Below are positions 1 to 4,872 of a stretch of 5,650 nucleotides of DNA, one piece after another. Below the pieces are notes generated by a model, which was given only the letters and a program-made list of their open reading frames with translations, ran no database searches and had not been told where the DNA came from. Each line of letters opens with the position of its first letter. Position 1 is the first letter of the stretch. The stretch comes from Chloroflexota bacterium. Its GTDB lineage: Bacteria; Chloroflexota; Dehalococcoidia; Tepidiformales; Tepidiformaceae. Position numbers and translations under genes: made by a program. Where the stretch lies: the NCBI GenBank assembly GCA_025350285.1, contig JANXYE010000458.1, positions 1 through 5,650 on the forward strand. Direction: 5' to 3'.

Positions 1-168
1 TGACCTTGCGAGCGAAAGCAGCGGGCCATGCCACTGCGCCGGGATGCGCCCGGTCTTCGCCCAGTGTTCGATGGTGGACTGGCGCCGCCCGAGCAGTCCC
101 GCAAGCGCGGTCTGTCCGCCGAAGCGGCGGATGACGCGAGCGGCGGCGTTATCGGAGTCAGCGTCCAT
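1..168 (-). CDS. Small helix-turn-helix DNA-binding protein (C-terminus beyond the window edge)
   Basis: The gene reads leftward from the ATG at 168-166 and is still open at base 1, giving 56 visible residues that begin MDADSDNAAARVIRRFGG. Residues 12-54 look like a compact Cro/YdaS-type helix-turn-helix. An FGGQTALAGLLG stretch forms the first helices, RRQSTIEHWAK looks like the recognition helix, and TGRIPAQWHGPLLSLA follows. The FGGQ.ALA.LLG...ST...WA..G.IPA.W...LL.LA pattern matches small phage- or regulator-type HTH proteins annotated with the 'carph-isopro' domain; I recognise this from the pattern only. The start is supported because homologous proteins begin only a few residues before the VI..FGG motif and because a -10-like box lies 6 nt upstream. 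A perfect palindrome directly upstream suggests autoregulation (inference). Targets and any C-terminal domain cannot be seen. Confidence 0.72.
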   Translation of the reverse strand, partial: MDADSDNAAARVIRRFGGQTALAGLLGRRQSTIEHWAKTGRIPAQWHGPLLSLARS

Positions 169-174
169 GGGGGA

Positions 175-180
175 AGCATA
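175..180 (-). promoter_or_regulatory. Candidate -10 box of the helix-turn-helix gene, leaderless start
   Basis: On the minus strand TATGCT matches the TATAAT consensus at 4 of 6 positions and ends 6 nt before the ATG, so transcription would begin at or beside the A of the start codon. No Shine-Dalgarno sequence precedes the ATG (only a C-run), which agrees with leaderless translation. No good -35 box is seen at 16-18 bp. The DUF433 gene has the same 6-nt geometry. Confidence 0.4.
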
Positions 181-194
181 ACGAAATTTTCGTT
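180..194. promoter_or_regulatory. 15-bp perfect palindrome, candidate operator
   Basis: AACGAAA and TTTCGTT are perfect 7-bp inverted arms around a single central base. The site is strikingly AT-rich within GC-rich surroundings. It lies 12-26 bp upstream of the start of the helix-turn-helix gene and would occupy the -35/-10 spacer of that gene's proposed promoter, a classic position for a repressor site. Binding by the neighbouring HTH protein is an inference. Confidence 0.6.
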
Positions 195-200
195 GGGGAG

Positions 201-334
201 AAAGCGGTAGCCGTGCCGCTCCGCCGGCACTGGGGGCCGAACTGGCCATGCCCGGCGGCCCGTTGGGGCATCCGGGCGGCCCAAAGACCCGCCCCTACGG
301 CGGTGCCGGAAGAGCGGCGTGGCTACCAGGCTTT
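201..334. repeat. Long imperfect inverted repeat, branched hairpin element
   Basis: Bases 206-230 pair with 303-327. Of 25 positions, 21 are Watson-Crick, 2 are wobble when read as plus-strand RNA (213/320 and 214/319), and 2 adjacent positions are mismatched (222/311 and 223/310). The stem extends outward as AAAGC (201-205) with GCTTT (330-334), leaving 328-329 as a bulge. It extends inward as GGGGC (233-237) with GCCCC (291-295). The interior can form a second stem, 243-255 with 272-283, about 11 bp with small bulges. The outer end is 8 bases beyond the stop of the DUF5615 gene, so that mRNA would carry the fold as a 3' structure. No U-tract follows on either strand, so a classical intrinsic terminator is not supported. 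Alternatives are a MITE- or REP-like mobile repeat or a structured RNA. Flanking GAG triplets (198-200, 335-337) could be a target duplication or chance. Confidence 0.65.
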
Positions 335-342
335 GAGGGGCC

Positions 343-696
343 TCACAAAGGTAGGCGAATCAACTCGGCGCGTTCCCAATCCGCGGCAGCGGCCACCGCG
401 AACAGCAGCTCAAGTTCGTCAATCGCCATCCCGGTCGGCAAACCCCAGGGGACGACAACGGTGAAAGGAACGTGTCTGCCGGAGGCCAGGCTCCGGTAGA
501 ACAGGGGAGGTATCGTCTTGGCGTCATGGGTAAGGAGCACACACGATCGTGCCGCGGCGAAGTCGAGTACTTCGTCGTCGGGCGCGGCCGCGTAGCCGAA
601 GTCCCGGACGCTCTCGATGGCCAGGTTCGGCAAACGGCGACGCAGCCCGCGCGCGATGTCCTCGTTGAAGTTCTGGTCAGTCAATACGCTGGGCAT
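343..696 (-). CDS. DUF5615 family PIN-like nuclease-fold protein, probable toxin of a pair
   Basis: The 117-residue protein spans the usual length of a DUF5615 (Mut7-C-like, PIN-like) protein. The N-terminal strand LTDQNFNEDI carries the first acidic residue (D7) in place of the more common DEN. The central APDDEVLDFAAARSCVLLTHDAKT segment (residues 38-61) carries D40/D41 and D58 of the THD motif. The tail VPFTVVVPWGLPTGMAIDELELL, ending in a short basic/hydrophobic strand, is also typical. These acidic residues would form the metal site of a ribonuclease-like active centre (family knowledge; activity is inferred). The ATG at 696-694 is preceded by GGAG four bases away. The start lies inside the last codons of the DUF433 gene, a 20-nt overlap, so the two are co-transcribed and probably translationally coupled. 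DUF5615 genes commonly sit with DUF433 genes, and the pair is generally viewed as VapBC-like. Confidence 0.85.
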   Translation of the reverse strand: MPSVLTDQNFNEDIARGLRRRLPNLAIESVRDFGYAAAPDDEVLDFAAARSCVLLTHDAKTIPPLFYRSLASGRHVPFTVVVPWGLPTGMAIDELELLFAVAAAADWERAELIRLPL

Positions 697-1057
697 CCCG
701 CTCCGCCGCGAGTACCGCCATGCGCGCCTTCAGGTCGTTCAGCGCCTCCGCGTGACCGGGGAGGGCACTGATCTTTCGGTACGCTTCGTCGGCCGCTTCT
801 TCGCCCTGTCGGATATACGCGTCTATCTCGCCCCGGTGTCGCAGATAGTAAGCTATCACGTCGCGGATGACCTGCGCGGGAAGGCCGCCGTGGATCTCCC
901 CCAGCTTGTCCGCCGGGTTGCCCAGGTTGAACCCGCCAACCACTGTGTCGAGCAGAAGTCGCGTCCCGCCGACACGCACCGAACCGTCGCCCCACACCTC
1001 GAGCGGGACACCGGGCTCGCGAATCACAAATGGTACCGTGGTTTCAGCGACGACCAT
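677..1057 (-). CDS. DUF433 domain protein, probable antitoxin or regulator
   Basis: The protein has 126 residues. A DUF433 core occupies about residues 27-82: VRVGGTRLLLDTVVGGFNLGNPADKLGEIHGGLP, then VIRDVIAYYLRHRGEIDAYI. This is the classic 'rIGGTRv.ld.vv..f..G.....i...fp.L....v...i.yYl.hr.e...Y' pattern, a small winged-helix-like fold. The first 26 residues are a short strand-rich lead-in. Residues 83-126 are a charged, probably helical tail (EEAADEAYRKI, LKARMAVLAAERDAQ) that could contact the partner protein. The gene comes first in the two-gene unit with DUF5615, the usual order for antitoxin before toxin. No Shine-Dalgarno is seen, but a strong -10-like box lies 6 nt before the ATG, so the message may be leaderless. 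DNA binding and autorepression are inferred from the family. Confidence 0.85.
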   Translation of the reverse strand: MVVAETTVPFVIREPGVPLEVWGDGSVRVGGTRLLLDTVVGGFNLGNPADKLGEIHGGLPAQVIRDVIAYYLRHRGEIDAYIRQGEEAADEAYRKISALPGHAEALNDLKARMAVLAAERDAQRID

Positions 1058-1063
1058 GCGCTG

Positions 1064-1069
1064 AGTATA
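1064..1069 (-). promoter_or_regulatory. Candidate -10 box of the DUF433-DUF5615 unit, leaderless start
   Basis: TATACT on the minus strand matches TATAAT at 5 of 6 positions and is followed by six bases (CAGCGC) and the ATG. Transcription would start at the initiation codon. It sits in a short AT-rich patch of a GC-rich region. No convincing -35 is seen at 16-18 bp. Confidence 0.5.
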
Positions 1070-1128
1070 TCACTCGGGTCGAGGCCCAGTTTCGGCCCAA
1101 TCCGCTACCTCCACCCGCCGCCCGGTGC

Positions 1129-1134
1129 TAGACT
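1129..1134 (+). promoter_or_regulatory. Candidate -10 box of dnaE, very short leader
   Basis: TAGACT matches TATAAT at 4 of 6 positions and lies 14 nt before the dnaE ATG, so a leader of only about 8 nt is predicted. No Shine-Dalgarno sequence is present between the box and the ATG (CCCTCCCAGCAA). No -35 consensus is visible. The only other structure in this 91-bp divergent region is a direct repeat GGCCCA at 1083-1088 and 1094-1099, spaced 11 bp. Confidence 0.33.
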
Positions 1135-1148
1135 GACCCTCCCAGCAA

Positions 1149-4100
1149 ATGTTCACTCACCTACACACCCACACTGAGTTCTCTCTGCTCGACGGCATGT
1201 CCAAGATGGCGCCGCTCATGGACCGCGTGAAAGCGCTGGGCCAGGAAGCGGTCGCCATGACAGACCATGGCGCGCTTTACGGGGCCATCGATTTCTACCG
1301 CGAGGCCACCTCGCGCGGGATTAAGCCGATCATCGGCGTCGAGGCCTACGTCGCCCCGGGGAGCCGCTTTGGACGCGAACGGACCGACAGTTCGCCCTAC
1401 CATCTGGTCATGCTCGCGCGCGATATGCAGGGCTACAGGAACCTCATCGCGCTCGTCACGAAGGCGAACCTGGAGGGCTTCTACTACAAGCCGCGCATCG
1501 ACCGCGAGTTGCTGGAAAAGCACTCGGCCGGCATTACGGCGCTCAGCGGCTGCCCCTCGGCCGAGTTCCACCGGCGTGTCCAGGAGGGCGACCGCGAGGG
1601 CGCGATGGGCGTCGCGAAGTGGTACCGGGAGGTCTTCGATGGCCACTACTACCTCGAGGTGCAGGACCACGGCGACGAGAAGTTCACCCGCCTGAACCCG
1701 GTGATCGCGAGCATCGGCCGCGAAATGGGCATCCCGGTGGTGGCCACCAACGACAGCCACTACACCTACCCGCACGAAGCCGAGGCCCACGACGTGCTCC
1801 TCTGCGTCGGCACCAATGCGACGGTGGACCAGGCGCAGCGCTACCGCTTCGATGGCAAGGGCTACCACGTCAAATCCGAAGGGGAGATGCTTGCCCACTA
1901 TCCGGGCAACCCGGAGTTCATTTCGAACACGATGCTGGTGGCGAACGAGTGCGACCTCGACCTCAAGTTCGACCGCCAGCTGCTGCCCGAGCCGCCAATC
2001 CCGGCCGGCCGCGAGAGCACCGAGTACCTGGCCGAGATCTGCTTCCAGGGGCTGCACCGCCGCTTCGAGGATGTGACGCCGGAGCTCAACGAACGCCTCG
2101 CCTATGAACTCGACGTGCTCAAGCAGACCGGCTTCACGGATTACATGTACGTGGTCAAGGAGATCGGCGATTACGCGCGCAAGGCCGGCATCCGTATGGG
2201 CGTACGCGGGTCGGCCGCCGCTTCGCTCGTGCTCTACGTCCTCGGCGTGACGGATATCGACCCGGTGGCGAACCGTCTCGTCTTCGAACGCTTCCTCAAC
2301 CTCGAACGGCGCGAGATGCCGGATGTGGACTTCGACTTCGCCGACGACCGCCGGGAAGAGATGATCCGCTTTGCCTACGAACGCTACGGCGCCGGCAACG
2401 TCGCGCAGATCATCACGTTCGGGACGCTCGGAGCGAAAGCCGCGCTGCGCGATGTCGGCCGCGCCCTCGGCATGAGCTACGCCGAGACGGATCGCGTCGC
2501 CAAGTTCGTGCCGAACGCGCTCCACATCACGCTCGCCGACGCCATCGACCAATCGGCCGACCTGAAGGACGCCGTTGATAGCGACCCAAAGGTGCGGCGC
2601 CTGTACGAGACGGCCCGCCAGCTCGAAGGCGTCGCTCGCCACGCGAGCACGCACGCCGCCGGGGTCGTTATCTCGCGCGACCCGCTGATCGAGCACGTGC
2701 CCCTGCAGCGCCCGAGCCGCGGGGACGAGACCTCCATCCCCATGACCCAGTTCGCGATGGAGCAGGTGGCGAAGATCGGCCTCCTGAAGATGGACTTCCT
2801 CGGCCTTTCGAACCTGACCATCCTGGCCAAGGCCTGCGACATCATCCGCGACACGATTGGCGAGGAGGTCGATCTCCTGACCATCCCGGACGCCGATAAA
2901 AAGACGATGGCGATGCTCGGCAAGGGCGAAACGTTCGGCGTCTTCCAGCTCGAATCCTCCGGGATGCGACGCTACGTCCAGGACCTCCAGCCGACGGACA
3001 TCTCGGACCTCTGCGCCCTCGTCGCCCTCTACCGCCCGGGGCCGATGCAGCAGATCCCGCGCTTCATCGATGGCAAGCACGGTAAGATCACGATCACCTA
3101 CCCCCACCCGGACCTCGCCAACGTGCTCGACGAAACGCATGGGGTGATCGTCTACCAGGACCAGGTGCTCTTCATCCTCCAGCAGTTCGCCGGATACACG
3201 CTCGGCCAGGCCGATGTCGTGCGGAAAGCGATGGGCAAGAAGAAGAAGGAGATGATGGAGGCGGAGCGCGAGCGGTTCATCGCCGGGGCGATGGGCAAAG
3301 GCTACTCGCAGGGGGACGCTTCGTCGGTTTTCGACCTTATCGAACCGTTCGCGGGCTACGCTTTCAATAAGGCCCACAGCTGGTGCTACGGCAACATCGC
3401 CTACCAGACGGCCTACCTGAAGGCGAACTACCCGGTCCAGTACATGACGGCGGTGCTCCAGAACACGAAGAGTTCGCCCGAGCCGCTCGCGCGCATCGCT
3501 GCCGCCTACGCCGAATGTTCGAAGCTTGGCATCGAAGTGCTGCCGCCGGACATCAACCGCAGCCTCGATAACTTTAGCGTCGAGCCGCGCGACGATGCGA
3601 CGCTGGCCATCCGCTTCGGCCTCGGGGTCGTAAAGAACGTCGGAGCTTCGGCGGTCGAAGGGATTGTCAGTGCTCGCGCCAAGGGCGGCGAGTACCGCGA
3701 CATCGAAGACTTCTGCAAGCGCGCGGACCTTGCGGGCGCGAACAGCCGGGCCATCGAGTCGCTGGTCAAAGGTGGCGCGTTCGACCTGCTCGCCGACCGC
3801 GGCACCCTCGCCTTCAACGTCGAACGCCTGATGACGCTCGCGCGCAAAGAACGCGAACTGCGCGAGAGCGGCCAGTCGACGATGTTCGATCTCTTCGGGA
3901 GCGAAGTGAGCACGCCGTTGCCCGCGCTCGAACTGGAGCGCCAATCGGCTCGGCCGGAGGACATGCTCGCCTGGGAGAAGGAGCTGCTCGGGGTCTACGT
4001 GTCTGAGCACCCGTTCCGTTCGGCGGCCGCCGGGCTGGCGCCGTACACGACGCACAACCTCGCCGACCTCACGATCGAGATGGCGGGCCAGAACGCGACC

Positions 4101-4859
4101 GTCGCGGGACTGGTCGCCAGCATCCAGGCGCGGACCACGCGTGACGGCCGGAAGTTCTACATCGCCCAGTTGGAGGACCTCTCCGGCTCGGCCGAACTGA
4201 CGGTCTGGAACGACACGATCGAACTCACGGGCGAGCAGATCTGGGCCGAGGGCCAGGTGCTCTTGATTTCAGTCGAATGCCGCGAGCGGGCCGAGCGGCT
4301 GAACCTCAACGTGCGCAAAGCGGCCGCCTGGGATCGGACCGAAGGGACCGTCGTGGGCTTCGCGGCTGAACAGTGGCAGGTGGAGGCGCCGCGTCAGCGA
4401 CGTCAAGCTCCGGAACGTCGCGAACCGGCGGCGGCAATGAACGGCGGACAGCAGGCCCCGTCCCGTCCACCGGCAGCGACGAACGGCGGTTCGCCGATCA
4501 CCGTAAACGTGCAGCCCGCCGTTCCGCGCACCCCGGCCACGGTGGCGGCCACGACGGAGGCGGCCCGTCCGGGCGTCCGCCCCCCGGTCTCCGGCGACAG
4601 CGCCCGGCTGGTCGTCACGATCTACGAGACGGAGGACGAGATCGCGGACCAGGCGGTGCTCAAGACCGTTGTGTCGCTGCTCAAGGACCGGCCAGGCAAC
4701 GAAGAAGTGCGGCTCGTGATCCATGACGCCGACGGCAATGATATGGAGTTCGACCTCCCGCGCGCCGAAGTGAATGAGGAGCTTGCCCGCAGCGTCCGCA
4801 GCATCCTGCATAATCGCGGGCAGGTGCGGCTGACGGGGACGAGAGAGCGGGCAGCCTGA
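1149..4859 (+). CDS. dnaE: DNA polymerase III alpha subunit (replicative DnaE)
   Basis: This is the catalytic subunit of the replicative polymerase, 1236 residues, in the usual range for full-length DnaE. The PHP domain (about 1-210) opens with HLHTHTEFSLLDG. It keeps candidate metal ligands H6, H8, D15, D39/H40 (TDHG), E65, H85, C135 and D202/H204. The polymerase core follows: GVRGSAAASL (351-360), PDVDFDF with catalytic D394 and D396, RHASTHAAGVVIS (497-509), KMDFLGL with third aspartate D549, and FNKAHSWCYGNIAYQTAYLK (739-758). A helix-hairpin-helix region covers about 821-880. QSTMF (909-913) is a likely clamp-binding motif. An OB fold spans about 982-1055, a Pro/Ala/Gly linker about 1078-1150, and a C-terminal domain 1151-1236 resembles the tau-binding region. 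The start is set by the family N-terminus. No inteins or frameshifts are seen. The gene is divergent from the DUF433 unit and followed closely by the DinD-like gene. Confidence 0.97.
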   Translation: MFTHLHTHTEFSLLDGMSKMAPLMDRVKALGQEAVAMTDHGALYGAIDFYREATSRGIKPIIGVEAYVAPGSRFGRERTDSSPYHLVMLARDMQGYRNLIALVTKANLEGFYYKPRIDRELLEKHSAGITALSGCPSAEFHRRVQEGDREGAMGVAKWYREVFDGHYYLEVQDHGDEKFTRLNPVIASIGREMGIPVVATNDSHYTYPHEAEAHDVLLCVGTNATVDQAQRYRFDGKGYHVKSEGEMLAHYPGNPEFISNTMLVANECDLDLKFDRQLLPEPPIPAGRESTEYLAEICFQGLHRRFEDVTPELNERLAYELDVLKQTGFTDYMYVVKEIGDYARKAGIRMGVRGSAAASLVLYVLGVTDIDPVANRLVFERFLNLERREMPDVDFDFADDRREEMIRFAYERYGAGNVAQIITFGTLGAKAALRDVGRALGMSYAETDRVAKFVPNALHITLADAIDQSADLKDAVDSDPKVRRLYETARQLEGVARHASTHAAGVVISRDPLIEHVPLQRPSRGDETSIPMTQFAMEQVAKIGLLKMDFLGLSNLTILAKACDIIRDTIGEEVDLLTIPDADKKTMAMLGKGETFGVFQLESSGMRRYVQDLQPTDISDLCALVALYRPGPMQQIPRFIDGKHGKITITYPHPDLANVLDETHGVIVYQDQVLFILQQFAGYTLGQADVVRKAMGKKKKEMMEAERERFIAGAMGKGYSQGDASSVFDLIEPFAGYAFNKAHSWCYGNIAYQTAYLKANYPVQYMTAVLQNTKSSPEPLARIAAAYAECSKLGIEVLPPDINRSLDNFSVEPRDDATLAIRFGLGVVKNVGASAVEGIVSARAKGGEYRDIEDFCKRADLAGANSRAIESLVKGGAFDLLADRGTLAFNVERLMTLARKERELRESGQSTMFDLFGSEVSTPLPALELERQSARPEDMLAWEKELLGVYVSEHPFRSAAAGLAPYTTHNLADLTIEMAGQNATVAGLVASIQARTTRDGRKFYIAQLEDLSGSAELTVWNDTIELTGEQIWAEGQVLLISVECRERAERLNLNVRKAAAWDRTEGTVVGFAAEQWQVEAPRQRRQAPERREPAAAMNGGQQAPSRPPAATNGGSPITVNVQPAVPRTPATVAATTEAARPGVRPPVSGDSARLVVTIYETEDEIADQAVLKTVVSLLKDRPGNEEVRLVIHDADGNDMEFDLPRAEVNEELARSVRSILHNRGQVRLTGTRERAA
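4425..4489 (+). repeat. Imperfect short duplication in the DnaE linker
   Basis: The stretch at 4425-4447 and the stretch at 4470-4489 encode near-identical peptides, PAAAMNGG and PAATNGG, separated by a QQAPSRP spacer. It lies inside the flexible Pro/Ala/Gly linker between the OB fold and the C-terminal domain, where small repeats can expand or contract with little effect. Confidence 0.5.
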
Positions 4860-4865
4860 AGGAGG
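4859..4865 (+). promoter_or_regulatory. Consensus Shine-Dalgarno of the DinD-like gene
   Basis: AAGGAGG begins on the last base of the dnaE stop codon and is 7 nt from the GTG at 4873. This spacing is optimal for the GTG but far too long for the in-frame ATG at 4897, so it decides the start. It contrasts with the absent Shine-Dalgarno sites of dnaE and the DUF433 gene, and fits an internal gene of an operon. Confidence 0.8.
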
Positions 4866-4872
4866 CGGGAGC

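Noticed and set aside
28..210. Plus-strand 60-codon open frame opposite the helix-turn-helix gene
   Set aside because: The minus strand encodes a coherent HTH pattern with promoter and palindrome, while this translation has no recognisable features.
201..334. Integron attC site
   Set aside because: The size and imperfect hairpin with bulges are suggestive, but the required RYYYAAC and GTTRRRY core sites at the ends are absent and the flanking genes are not arranged as cassettes.
201..334. Rho-independent terminator of the DUF433-DUF5615 unit
   Set aside because: The hairpin is well placed but far larger than usual, and no T-run follows it on either strand.
617..1177. Plus-strand open frame of 186 codons opposite the DUF433 gene and running into dnaE
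   Set aside because: It overlaps the start of dnaE in another frame and is antisense to two recognised family genes.
1161..4055. A 964-codon open frame antisense to dnaE
   Set aside because: It lies entirely opposite an unmistakable dnaE. Its Arg/Val/Ala/His/Asp-rich sequence shows no domain, and long open antisense frames are expected opposite high-GC genes with strong third-position bias.
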